DNA of 64,000 bases from Eretmocerus hayati (lineage: Eukaryota; Arthropoda; Insecta; Hymenoptera; Aphelinidae), in assembly GCA_029851415.1 (NCBI GenBank), contig CM056742.1:12689736-12753735 (forward strand), read 5' to 3'. The stretch's first letter is position 1. The number at the start of each line of letters is the position of its first letter. A model generated the notes under the pieces. That model ran no database searches, had not been told where the DNA came from, and saw only the letters and a list, made by a program, of their open reading frames with translations. The position numbers were made by a program, and so were the translations under genes. Shown here in pieces: positions 1 to 10,539 of this stretch.

Positions 1-760
1 TAGTCATAGCACTATTCTTCTGAAAAAATGGCAGCATAAGCTAATACACCCATGGCTTCTCATGGTGTATCACTGTTACCGATCCTGTGAGTTCATTTGG
101 TAAACTGATGGTGAAATGTTAAAAACTATTCAAGAGATTTGAACATGAATACAATGCTTAATAAGAATGTCACGAAAGAAATACATGAAGCATAAATGCC
201 ATGATCGTAATGTACCGTACAGAGAATTTTCAGGCTGTTGTCATGAACTTATTGTGATAATTGAAAACGTTTGAGAATCAACCCATTTTATATTAATACA
301 TTTTCCAGCTATCAAAACATCATGTATTGGTATGGAAAACCAGATTTAAGCAAAGTATTAAGCATATATTATCATGCAAGTAGGGTGCAACGGTGTTGCA
401 CGCTAATATACACTATGCTGCATGAGCTTTTACATTTTACATGCATATTTCAACCATTATTTCTAACTATTATCGAACTGTAAATGAGCAGTATGAGCAG
501 CGCGATCTTACCACGTTTATTTTTTCAGGGCGTCTCCTCTAGACTCTATCAGCAATTCATCAATGGGCTAAAGCATTCCAAAGCCTGCCATCAGGGATCA
601 AGCAACAAATCTAGTTGGACAATAAGTAAAACATGTCATTTGAAATGTTGGATGACATTCGGGGCATTGGCATTTCTCGGACCCCTATATAACCTCTACC
701 TCGAACCCTGCCTCGCCTCGAACTGCCTCGAACGAACTGTCAAAATCGGTACCTGTCATT
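1..760. other. No recognisable gene
   Basis: The short open frames here have no recognisable domain, no convincing splice structure and no repeat partner that I can find in the window. I treat the stretch as intergenic. Confidence 0.5.
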
Positions 761-893
761 AGGTTTATTCGATTACGCCGGCCACGCCGGCGTGGCCCAT
801 CGGACCTCTCTCTCTTTCTCGCTATGTTAGAAAGAGAGGTCCGATGGGCCACGCCGGCGTGGCCTGGCCTGGCCGCCGTAATCGAATAAACCT
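761..893. mobile_element. 133-bp palindromic MITE
   Basis: The sequence is almost entirely self-complementary. It starts AGGTTTATTCGATTA and ends with the reverse complement. Each arm carries a GC-rich stretch (GGCCACGCCGGCGTGGCC) and a GGACCTCTCTCT block around a short centre. It has no coding capacity, so it is a non-autonomous foldback or MITE. The terminal 15 bases are shared with the larger palindrome at 32976-33332, although the interiors differ. A TA duplication is possible here (TTA before, TAC after), but the second copy does not confirm it. Confidence 0.8.
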
Positions 894-2390
894 ACTGTGT
901 CAAAAACTCACTGCGTACTGCGCATGTCAAACTGCATCCAACTAGAGACCTTCTAGATAGGGTCTGGTCTGGAAGAATTCGCTCAAGATATCTGACATTT
1001 GTTCAAATTCGCAAATCAGGTTCGTGAATACAGTTTCTGACATTTACAATAAGCTTCTATGTCATCTTCATCAAGAATTTGCGATTTTGAGTGCCGGAAG
1101 GTTCCACATCTTTTTCTGAACCAGAGTTCAAACAAAACACAGCACTATATCGCGGTCGAGATCGCGGTGCCTAAACTTCATTCATCAGCATTACTACGTA
1201 AAATTTATTGGTCGGTAGTAAAAAATGTCCCATTCTGTGATTTTAACATTAGTTGTCATTTTTACAACTTGTCAGTGATTTTTTCGAGCCGAAAATTGAG
1301 ATTAGGAACGGTCCTACTTATATTTTCTTCGATCCATCTGACCGTTATGGGCGAACGCGGTATTAATTTTTGATCATGAATTTTATCACTTTCTGCGTTA
1401 AAAAATAGTGTTAATTGCGCTCCTTCCCATGAAATTCACTTACCACAAAACTCGAGGAATTTTACGTGCTAGCAATGCAAATCGTGGATTTGACTTATAA
1501 TTTGTGTTTCTATTCAGATAGCAGACATTGTTGCACCTTCGGTTCGGTTCCAAGTTCCAACCCTGCTCCCTTGCGCTTTGTAGTATTGAGATCGCAGAAT
1601 CATCTGTATATGTCACGAGTATTTTTTGTTATCCAAATTACGAATATGCATTTCTTCATCTAAAAGTGCCATTATTGATTTCAAACAAATACTTTCAAGA
1701 AAAATATATTCTTATTTTGGCTCTAAGACTTAGCACCTGAACTTTACGCCCAGAAAATAGAAGAAGTTGTGCACTAAACTACCCCTAGTTCAGGAAAAGT
1801 TAGCATGCAAGCAAGCCCCATGCCAAAGTGCCTCAACGCTCTCTTTACTCTCTATTAGCAAAAAGTTCCTTTACTAGCATCGTTATTGCGTGAAATTCAA
1901 CTAATAATCACTCTCGAGGAAATTTTTCCGATCTGTACTTGGTTCCAGTCCTGATTTCGTGCTCGTGCACAAGAGATAAGCTGTTCAAGGTTCAAGGGGC
2001 TGTGAGGAAGGACGCAAACTTTTTTCATCAAATTATGCATACAAGATAAATATTTCTGATTAGGTTGTTTGAGAAATAAATTTTTCTGTATTTATCATTT
2101 TCTTATTCACAGTAATCGTACATAACTTTAAAATTAGCATTACCGCGAAGTTTAATAGAATATTTAAGACTTCTCAATGACGCCTATACCCAAAGACACA
2201 ACTTTTTATTACAGATAATTTGGAGAAATAGATGCATTTCGGAGAAGTTTCATTGAAGCTTCACATTCGATGTTGAAATTATATTTTGTACTATGCGGAC
2301 GATGAAAATGCTAGAGAAAACATCTCATGAGCCTTTCTTGTGCTCTAAGTTCGCGTAAAAGTGCAGTGAAAGTCATTTCCCAAGGTGGCA
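894..2390. other. Intergenic, nothing recognised
   Basis: There are several short open frames and no identifiable domain. I could not link any of them into a spliced gene, and I see no inverted-repeat pair within the stretch. Confidence 0.45.
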
Positions 2391-2641
2391 TGATGATGCT
2401 AGAATTTTGAAACTGAGAGCTGTTTAAAAAGTTCCAATTTCATCGCAAACTATTGCCTGATCGGGAATAATGACGTCGTTGATGTTCCACAGGAATAATT
2501 CATCTATCACCTGGTTCATATAGTTGTATACGAGCACTCAGAATGAATGGGTACAAGCAATTCTCACTGAAGGAAGTAAAAACTTGTGATCAGCTTACGA
2601 TTTTAATTGAAAAAATTAGCTGCTCAGAGAAAGAGTAAACT
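2391..2641. repeat. Duplicated 3' flank of MATH-BTB gene
   Basis: This sequence, immediately downstream of the stop codon of the first MATH-BTB gene (minus strand), is recognisably the same as 23785-24035. Shared blocks include ACAAGCAATTCTCACT, GTAAAAACTTGTGATCAGCT and the GGGAATAATGA segment. The match runs on into the last codons of both copies. The whole 3' end was therefore copied as one segment of genomic DNA, not as a processed transcript. Confidence 0.75.
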
Positions 2642-3709
2642 TCAATCTTTCAGAGATTCGATGACTATTTGACAAACCTTGTCAATGATATCCTTGTCCA
2701 AATCATACAATCTGGTACTAGACTTTTGAAGTACTTTTTTAACATTATTTTTGAAAAATATCATACATTCATCTTTCAAAATTGGAGCATTATTCAAGGC
2801 GGCAAAATTAAGATACTCGAAAACATTTATGAAACTAATATTTTTGATGAGATGGCGCTCACATTTATTCTTTAATCCATCAATAAAATATTTGTCTGCC
2901 GCGAGATAAATTTCTCGTGAGAGATCTTCAAGATTGTTGACTTTGCCCGAATACATAAAACGGAGAACTTCTTTCATTACGTCGCATGTAACATCTTCAA
3001 TGTCTACGCAACTTTCTTGATTTTCTGCCATATTATGCGTGAGCATAGCAGCAAATACTTCACTTTTATTCGCCAAAATACTTTTGTGGGCGTGTAACGT
3101 TTTCCCTTTCATGCTAAGAATTATATCACTGAATTCTTCGTTGTCCACGAGTCTTTCAAAATCATCAAATTCCCTCAACCTCTCGTCATTCGCCATTTCA
3201 AAAAATATATCTTTTTGGGTACTAGTATCAATTATCAGGTCGCATCCTATTGTGAGAGTTTTGCCGAGAGGATTACCAGATGATGGTACTTTAAGACTGT
3301 CTTCTGTTAAATATTCTCGTTTCATGAAATCGGGGAATCCCCACGTATTGTAGTTAGTTGTCAGCCAATGCTTTCGATTTGTTGTCTTTGGATTAATCAT
3401 CTCATTTTTATTGTTCAATAAATAGAAGCGAAGCCTAGTTTCCAAGTCGCCTTTTACCAAGTTTATATAGACGGATACGAAATCTTTGTAATTTTCGTTG
3501 ACACCCCGTGGATAAAACCAAATTCTGCAATGTATCCTATTACTGACAACTATAATTGGAGAGATCAATTTTTCGCCAAAACTTTTGTCACTTAGACACG
3601 ATTCATCCAGTCTCCAGTTGTGAGTCACGGACATGTTTCCAGGGTATAGTGTTCCGACTTCCACGATTGGTAATGTTGGTTCAGTTTTTTTTACATCCGA
3701 CGAGCTCAT
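2642..3709 (-). CDS. MATH-BTB (speckle-type POZ-like) protein
   Basis: Intact single-exon gene of 355 residues. The open frame extends two codons upstream through a TTG, but the first ATG is at 3709-3707. A MATH domain occupies about residues 25-165 (THNWRLD near its start, LTIGCDLIID near its end). A BTB/POZ domain covers about 187-285, with FSDIILSMKGKTLHAHKSIL and YSGKV. A BACK-like helical tail follows to the end. MATH-BTB proteins of the SPOP/TDPOZ type recruit substrates to cullin-3 ubiquitin ligases. The MATH domain binds the substrate, and BTB mediates dimerisation and the CUL3 contact. This role is inferred from the family. The gene has a paralogue at 5861-6862 and a truncated copy at 24036-24175, so the family has expanded locally. 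I see no defect. Confidence 0.9.
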   Translation of the reverse strand: MSSSDVKKTEPTLPIVEVGTLYPGNMSVTHNWRLDESCLSDKSFGEKLISPIIVVSNRIHCRIWFYPRGVNENYKDFVSVYINLVKGDLETRLRFYLLNNKNEMINPKTTNRKHWLTTNYNTWGFPDFMKREYLTEDSLKVPSSGNPLGKTLTIGCDLIIDTSTQKDIFFEMANDERLREFDDFERLVDNEEFSDIILSMKGKTLHAHKSILANKSEVFAAMLTHNMAENQESCVDIEDVTCDVMKEVLRFMYSGKVNNLEDLSREIYLAADKYFIDGLKNKCERHLIKNISFINVFEYLNFAALNNAPILKDECMIFFKNNVKKVLQKSSTRLYDLDKDIIDKVCQIVIESLKD

Positions 3710-4812
3710 TTTCAATTCTTATTCGAGCACCGCAATAGCACTGCACAGAAATACGTCACTTTTGTTGTAACTTCTTTCACGAATCACAAATCAAAGCTCT
3801 AATTTTTACAGAACTTTCATTCAAAGTTTGTACATCCTATAGGCTCACTAAATTGACATTGAAGGCAAGGTGATATGGCAAGATCGCAAGTACTTATCGA
3901 ACTGACGTCCAAGTTGTTCTGATCGCGTATAAGGAATATACTCATCGTGAGCAATTCCACTTTTTCCGAGCTCGAATTCCTTCTGAATGAGTTGACTGTG
4001 TGGTGTCATGTGAAAAAAATTCGTCGATATCAAACACCATGCACATACACCCGCGCTTCGTCCCCTGCGAATTCGATGTGTATACTTACAGGCATAATCA
4101 GCGTTTTGCGTTGGTATTGCTCATAATTATTATTCGACTCTGACTTGATTATATAAAAAATGTTTGAGCTCATACTCTAATTGCAGACTAAATATCATTT
4201 CTTACTTGCACTTTAATTCAACCATTACCCAATCGTTACGAAGTTTCAAATCTCTTTCACCATTGCAAACTGATTTCATCTACCATGAATAAGATAAAAT
4301 TTAATGATCACTGCTATAAATGATCATTTTTATGGATATCATAGATAGAGAGAGTGATAAATGACCATTTCTTCGATAATATCCGTGTGACGCGATTACT
4401 TTTCACAGCAACGTTTCTTCTATGCATTTGCAACAATCCGAAAAAAAAATATTTCAGATCCAAGAAGTGCTCTTTGATGTGCAATGATATTCTGTTCAGA
4501 GTTCCTGCAAATAATATACAAAAGAAACGTAGCCATGAAAAGTAGACAAAGTCCCACGGCCATTATCGTACAAATGACCAAATCTTATCCGACAATGGAA
4601 AATTGTTGGAATAAAATCGCAACTTCGGTACAATGTATTCCAAACCTGAGAGAAGACATTCTTCGAACTTGATTGTTCCCACGAACTCCTTGAAAACATT
4701 GTGTTGCAATCCAGTCTGTGAGTTCCCGATACCGCCAAGCCTGGGTTAGCCACGGTTGGCTCTTGTGATTTTTTTTGAAATTTCGGGACCAAATACCTGT
4801 CTTCCTCCACAG
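3710..4812. other. Intergenic, no clear gene
   Basis: On the minus strand around 4500-4840 there are fragments of open frame in all three phases, including one hydrophobic stretch. None reads through, and none carries a motif I would name. The region may contain a decayed gene continuous with the ORF at 4813-5049. Confidence 0.35.
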
Positions 4813-5049
4813 TCATCTGCGTAAATAGTTTGCACAATCTTCACGGTGTATCAGAGAATTAAATGATTTTGGTGAAATTTTAATATTTGGATCTGTCAAA
4901 GTTGTAACTTGACTCGAAAATTCGAGAGGACATTTGGCGTGAAAAGCTCCGAGATGCAGAATAATTATTATCATACTCGTACAGTCACATGGAAACAGAC
5001 TCAGATTTGGGAGAATAACGAATAGAGTACATACTAATAGTATTCTCAT
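4813..5049 (-). CDS. Possible small secreted-peptide ORF
   Basis: A 78-codon ATG-initiated frame. It begins with a short basic residue followed by a hydrophobic run (MRILLVCTLFVILPNL), which resembles a signal peptide, and a further hydrophobic stretch follows. Three cysteines lie in the rest. It could be a first exon: the sequence TTACGCAG just after it resembles a splice acceptor, and the following region in another phase contains DDCGGRQVFGPE, loosely like the start of a secreted serine protease. I cannot assemble a gene from this. I do not recognise the product, and it may be spurious. Confidence 0.2.
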   Translation of the reverse strand: MRILLVCTLFVILPNLSLFPCDCTSMIIIILHLGAFHAKCPLEFSSQVTTLTDPNIKISPKSFNSLIHREDCANYLRR

Positions 5050-5860
5050 TTACACTGAAAAATTGTATTCCTTATTTCAAGCAGTCAAACTAGAATTTGA
5101 ATACCAGAAGAGGTTCACGAGCACTAAACCAAAATTATGTTCAAAATTGAGATGTATGCAGTTTGCTACTTTTGCAGAATGTTTCAAAGCAGTACTAAAA
5201 AATACTACAACTTGGAAATCAGACGGAACACATAATTTCATATCATTTTGTACTGCTCAAAGCTCAAACCTCACATGAAGTGTGCAAATTCGATATCATT
5301 ATTATTATTCTATTCTTAGTCAAAACTTATAATTGTCAATGAAACAGAGTAACATTCCCATTTGGTGGCTTTACGCGAACATTTACCATCTTGGCTTAAA
5401 GTCGTCAAGCTGTTGAAATAGAAATCGAAATAGAACATTTCCATGATCTCTTTTGGAAGCCGTCCCTTGACTCAGAGGTGTGAATATTTGGAGATCGTGG
5501 AAATAACTGGGGGAAATCTGAAATCTCTCGTTTCATGTCGATGAAAAGATATGAAATTGATCTCGTTCCTAGCACCCGGTGTCAAGTGAGTGAGCCAATA
5601 AACTGTGATAATAAACGGTTGAGTGAATTTAATCTTCTATCAATATCGGTCAATTCGAGGGTCAATTGCAATTACGCGTGAAGTACATTCAAGTATTACT
5701 TTAATTCGTAAAAAACTCAATTATGGACAGAAGTTACAGTAGAAACACTACTTACACCGTGAAAATTCATGAAATGAATAATCGTTAACAACATTTAGGA
5801 TGATGCATTTCTTACGATTAGTCTTCGCACTCACATGTCATGAGAATTCAACGTTGAATC
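5050..5860. other. Intergenic between MATH-BTB genes
   Basis: No recognisable coding sequence, repeat pair or RNA gene. It contains the downstream flank of the second MATH-BTB gene. Confidence 0.45.
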
Positions 5861-6862
5861 TCATTCAGGGTCGGCCAACACGAGAAAGATTTGGTCTATA
5901 GTATACTTATCTAAATTACTCAATTTGAAACTAGACTGACGAGCTACATCTTTTGCATTCGATTTCAAAAAATCTATACTTTGTTGCTTCAACGCTGGAA
6001 CATTGAAAAGACTGGCAAAATTGAGGTATTCGAGAACATTTTGAGCATTAATGTTCTGAATCAGTTGACGTTCGCAAATCTTCTTCAAATTTTTAATCAG
6101 ATACTTGTCCGCTGCTTTGTAGAGAGTCATAGCCATTTTCTCAAGATTATCTACTCTTCCAGAATAAATGTATCGCAGGAACTCTCTCATGACATCGTAT
6201 GCGACGTCGTCAATATCTACGTATGCTCGTTCATTTTCTTTCATATTATGCGTAAACATGGCTGCAAATACTTCACTTTTTTTTGCTAGGATACACTTGT
6301 GGGCGTATAACTTTTTCCCTTCTACTGCAAGGGTTACATCGCTGAATTTTTCTTCATCCACAAGTTCATCGAGTTCATCAAACTCTTTCAGCCTGGTATC
6401 TTTTTCCAACTTAAGAACCGTTTCTTCTTCATCCATCGGTTCAAGTGTCAGCTCGCATACTATAGTGAGAGTTTTACAACCAGACGAGGTTCTCATCATA
6501 TTTACTTCATCAAGATATTCACACTTCATGAAAAAAGGAAATCCAAATCCAGGTTTGTTCTCTTGAAGCGAGTACTTAGTGGCTTTCAAATTGACCAACT
6601 TATTTTTGCCATTGATCACGCCGAAACGGAAGGACACGTCAAAATTTCCTTTTACTGATTGCAAGTAGATCGATAAGTGACCTTTCTGTTCTTCCATCTG
6701 ACCCTTCGGATACAACCAGATTGTGTAAGCTTTTGAATCAGTGAGTGAAATGATGGGGGATCTTATATATGCGCCGTTTTTCTTGTTCTTTATGTATGTC
6801 TCCTCGAGTGTCCATTTGTAAGTTGTTGTGACTGGATTTATTTTTCCAATGTCAAAACTCAT
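5861..6862 (-). CDS. MATH-BTB protein, second copy
   Basis: Intact single-exon gene of 333 residues starting at ATG 6862-6860. The layout matches the gene at 2642-3709: a MATH domain over about residues 10-140 (TYKWTLEE, then LTIVCELTLE), a BTB domain over about 165-265 (FSDVTLAVEGKKLYAHKCIL, YSGRV) and a BACK-like tail. The same-strand arrangement and the shared KKSEVFAAM and THNM motifs show that the two are tandem duplicates. Sequence outside the BTB core has drifted considerably, and most drift is in the MATH domain, the substrate-binding part. The likely role is CUL3 adaptor, inferred from the family. No frameshift or internal stop is seen. Confidence 0.9.
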   Translation of the reverse strand: MSFDIGKINPVTTTYKWTLEETYIKNKKNGAYIRSPIISLTDSKAYTIWLYPKGQMEEQKGHLSIYLQSVKGNFDVSFRFGVINGKNKLVNLKATKYSLQENKPGFGFPFFMKCEYLDEVNMMRTSSGCKTLTIVCELTLEPMDEEETVLKLEKDTRLKEFDELDELVDEEKFSDVTLAVEGKKLYAHKCILAKKSEVFAAMFTHNMKENERAYVDIDDVAYDVMREFLRYIYSGRVDNLEKMAMTLYKAADKYLIKNLKKICERQLIQNINAQNVLEYLNFASLFNVPALKQQSIDFLKSNAKDVARQSSFKLSNLDKYTIDQIFLVLADPE

Positions 6863-7390
6863 TTTGTATCCTCTATCTCCAGTTTCTGAAAGACGAATGA
6901 ACCATTCAGAAAAGATTTCATAAATTCTCCTTGGCGATTAAGGTATAGCATTAGCGGTAGGGCCGTACCAAGCGTCGGGCTCCCCCGAGCAGGTACACTC
7001 CTGACGTTATATATAGGTGTACCCGAGTTCATAAGTCTACTTTGCGATATCTTTTTTATTTTATGGGTGACCCATGAATTTTCTTATTTCATTCAGTTTC
7101 TCGAGGTTTCATGCAACTCTCAGAATTTTGGGGGAACTAACACGGTCATCGTTTATGAGTAATGTGCACTTTTGTGCGTCCGTCCCATAATATGCATGCA
7201 TATGAGTAGTTCTGCGGAAACTTCGATATTTGGGGCTCGATAATGTGCCAGCGCTAAATCTCTCTTCCAAAGGTTTTAAGATGTGTTTTTCGACTTTTTG
7301 AAACATATAAAGTATAAATAAACTCGCGCACGAATGTAAATTTTCCCACTCATAAGTACCATGAGAATAACATGGAGACGCGGTAGCGCG
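6863..7390. other. Upstream flank, nothing recognised
   Basis: This is the 5' flank of the second MATH-BTB gene. I see no confident promoter element and no coding sequence. Confidence 0.4.
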
Positions 7391-7960
7391 GCACGGACCT
7401 GACATTTTGACACTAAAATTGATCTCACGGCCAAACGGTTTGACTTACAGTCTTGGGGTTTGAAAGAGGTTCATTTGGCCACAAAATATTTTGTAAAAAA
7501 CTGACTAGGACCTTCGGGTTCATGCGTTCAGGGGTCGCACAGTTGCGCACGGACCTGACATAAAAATTTAGCAAAACTAGATTTTGTTGGAAAAGCTGCT
7601 CTGCAAAGTGTGATACATAATACATTTTTTTCGATACTTTGGGGCATGGAAAGTTGCGCCTGACGATTTACTTTAAGAATAAATTGGTGCAGAAAAGCCT
7701 GGAACGAGGCAAATTCACTTTTATCGAGGAAAACTGAGGGAGTAAAATTTTAAGTAAAATTGCACCACAAAATGTATGTGGTCAGCGCACACACAAAAAG
7801 TGGTCTTTGGGCTCTTATAGCAATGAGATTTGGTGCTTGATAGCATTTTATTTGATGTATTAGCTCGCCCGAATCCCGAACGAATTCTATACTGCGGCGC
7901 CTCACGCTCACAAAGGTCGAAATAATGGAAAACCACGCGGCACGGACCTGACATTTTGAC
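7391..7960. repeat. Three direct copies of a 21-bp motif
   Basis: GCACGGACCTGACATTTTGAC occurs at 7391-7411 and 7940-7960, with a 14-base partial copy at 7547-7560. Each is preceded by a GCG-rich dinucleotide context (CGCG or TTGC). Spacing is irregular (156 and 393 bases), so this is not a simple tandem array. I do not recognise the parent element. Confidence 0.6.
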
Positions 7961-8131
7961 CCTTTTTTCGATGGTAGTCTTTTTGGGTCACCCTGGACCA
8001 GAGAACTAATGATTGCAACAAAAAAAGCACAAAAAAATACATCAAAAATGACTTTTGTAATTGTTTCCTCAAGCGTTTTGAGGGTTCGTACAAGCTAGCA
8101 TACGTTATTTCAAAGTTTCCACGGAGGTACT

Positions 8132-9369
8132 CATATGAGGAAATCTACAGAACCTTTAACATTTAGTGTACCATACAGTATTTCGATGAGATCGGGACTT
8201 TCACGCCCTGAAAAAATGTTTTTCAGATGGTTTCTATAGTTTCTAGGATGGTACTCTATCGATTTTTTAGTGTAGTACTCTTGATACAAATTGAAAAATC
8301 GTCGAATTTCGTACTTTATCAGTGTAGCTGGCGCGTCTTCCGGAACTTTTCGGCCTCTGGAGAAAACAACACTGTCCCGAAAAATCTGAAAAAATTCCAT
8401 CTGACTCTTTGAACCTGATATCATCATAAGAGATTTATTCTAATCGCGACTCAGATGCCTGGTCAGAGTCGTGCTCCCATGAAAAGTGTAACTCACTTTT
8501 TGGAAAATACTCACTTCCTCCAATTTTTCGTATGTAAAAAAATAACATTCGAGCTAGGATGAATCGAGTGGTGATAAATTGAAGAGTAAGAACGGACAAT
8601 CAAAATGCTTCTTCGTTTGGCAGCGACACATTATTTTGGCCGAAGATCTGTGACGTTGAACTTGCAAAATTTGTCGCGCCCACGACTCCAAAAAAAGGAC
8701 ATAAACCTTCGTTACTCGAATAATGAGCAGATGTCGCTCCCAAATCCTATTGCCCATTTCACTTTGACGTATGATGAATTATCATGCACTTCAATAGGGT
8801 GCCTATAACGATTGTTATTGGAGGGAGGAGCTCGGGAAACTTGTTCAGCCCCTGGAAATTGATTTTTCGGTGGGAAATGATGCACGTAACAGGTCGAATA
8901 TACAGCTATTGACTTTGTATGTAGTTCTTACACCATTTTCACACTACAAACTTATCATAATTCAAGTGGGAAAGCTTTGCGAAAGCAAAAATTGCATATA
9001 CCTCCGACAACTCTGTGAACGCGGAAAAAATGATAGTCGATGAGTATAACGGAAATCTCTTTCAAGACTCAATTCTGGGAATGGAATTCGATCAAATGGG
9101 TGCAACAACACCTTTATCAACCATCACACTGCACTATTCACGATCCATCCATGTGAAAAGCCTCTAAAAGTGACGAAAACGTAATATACTCATTCCACCT
9201 CGTTGTTCTCAGAGGATTAACATCTTTCAAAAATGGTGGGCACAACGTTTTTTTCACATTTTAGAGGTACCAAAACACTATGGAATTGGTTTCAAAAGCG
9301 ACGGGGAGGAAAAAATTTTTTTTTCTCGGATGGTCCGAAAGTTAAAGGTTTGGTAGATTTCCTCATATG
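8132..9369. mobile_element. Possible 1.24-kb TIR element
   Basis: Bases 8132-8160 (starting CATATGAGGAAATCTAC) and the reverse complement of 9341-9369 match at 27 of 29 positions. They would be terminal inverted repeats of a 1,238-bp non-autonomous element. I see no matching target duplication and no transposase inside. The short arms could instead be two pieces of a dispersed repeat. Confidence 0.4.
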
Positions 9370-9373
9370 CAAT

Positions 9374-9612
9374 GATATGCAGTGTACACTGCGCATACGC
9401 TCTGCACATGTGCACATGTGCAGCTCAACAAATTTTAGCCAAATCCAGATGGAACTCGTCTAGATCTGCTTTGGATCAGCCGGTAACGCAGCAAAGACAA
9501 AACCCGATTCATATCAGAAGTTCTCTGATGCGAGCCCTTCAATTTTTGCTCAACTTCGATGAGCTGCACATGTGCACATGTGCAGTGCGTATGCGCAGTG
9601 TGCACTGCATAT
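9374..9612. repeat. Inverted repeat with alternating CA/TG core
   Basis: Arms at 9374-9428 and 9560-9612 are nearly complementary over about 53 bases and enclose about 130 bases. Each arm contains the perfectly self-complementary TGCACATGTGCACATGTGCA. The arms could extrude as a long hairpin, and the alternating purine-pyrimidine tract is of the kind that favours Z-DNA. It directly abuts the right end of the possible element at 8132-9369. Confidence 0.75.
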
Positions 9613-9888
9613 GCATGCATGTGCATCATTTGGGGACGCGCCCTAAGAACGCGTGTATAAAAGCGAGATTTTCATGAGTTTTTCTTTAAAAAAAAATGTC
9701 GGTGACCTCTATTTTTTGGAATGGATATCAATTGAGAATTATTTGAAGTATATTTGGGAATTTTTTGGGGTCGATGGCCGTCATCGTTCTATACCCGCTA
9801 GTGCTATACCTTGACAGTGCTTTCTGTATCCATATCTCAAATGACAACAAAGTTCATAGCTGCAATCGTCAGTAGTGCTCAAAGATAA

Positions 9889-10185
9889 CACCGGCACACA
9901 AAAAAAAAGTATCTGTACTTTTGACCAGACCTACTTTTCTTGATGTATTTTGGCACGCTGAATCCGAATCCGAAGTCGGTTTGGCCCGACTACCTCTTGT
10001 TTTCGAGAAAATCGTGCTATTATGCGCTATTTCCACGATTTTCACCGAATTTTTCACGATTTTCTCGAAAACAAGAAGTAGCCGGGCCAAACCGACCTCG
10101 GATTCGGATACAGCGTGCCAAAATACATAAAGAAAAGTAGGTCTGGTCAAAAGTACAGATACTTCTTTTTTTTTGTATGCTGGTG
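9889..10185. mobile_element. Palindromic MITE, TAA duplication (copy 1)
   Basis: A 297-bp foldback element beginning CACCGGCACAC and ending with an approximate reverse complement. The direct repeat TAA flanks it (9886-9888 and 10186-10188). Both arms contain AGTATCTGTACTTTTGACCA and a TTTTCGAGAAAATCGTG block. A 3-bp TAA/TTA duplication is typical of the PIF/Harbinger superfamily, and that is the basis of the class call. It is non-coding. Confidence 0.75.
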
Positions 10186-10193
10186 TAATATAA

Positions 10194-10536
10194 CACCGGC
10201 ACACACACACAAAAAAAAAGTATCTGTACTTTTGACCAGACCTACTCTTCTTGATGTATTTTGGACCTCGGATTCGGATTCAACGAATTTTTTCATGCAC
10301 GTTGAATTCGGATTCAACGTGCGTTGAATCCGAATCCGAGGTCGGTTTGGCCCCACTAACTCTTCTTTTCGAGAAAATCGTGCTATTCTGCGCTATTTCC
10401 ATATTTTTCAGGATTTTCTCGAAAACAAGAGGTAGCCGGGCCAAACCGACCTCGGATTCGGATTCAGCGTGTCAAAATACATCAAGAAAAGTAGGTCTGG
10501 TCAAAAGTACAGATAATTTTTTTTTGTGTGCCGGTG
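10194..10536. mobile_element. Palindromic MITE, TAA duplication (copy 2)
   Basis: A second member of the same family, 343 bp, with TAA at 10191-10193 and 10537-10539. It is separated from copy 1 by only the 8 bases TAATATAA, which include both duplications. It carries an extra inner palindrome (GAATTCGGATTCAACGTGCG) not present in copy 1, which accounts for the greater length. Confidence 0.75.
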
Positions 10537-10539
10537 TAA

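Noticed and set aside
484..1663. Several 60-100 codon open frames near the left end
   Set aside because: No motif, no splice sites in sensible positions and composition like the surrounding DNA. One of them runs into the palindromic MITE.
4496..4837. Hydrophobic minus-strand segment read as a receptor transmembrane helix
   Set aside because: The only transmembrane-like run is in a frame with nearby stops, and no second helix follows in any plausible splice form.
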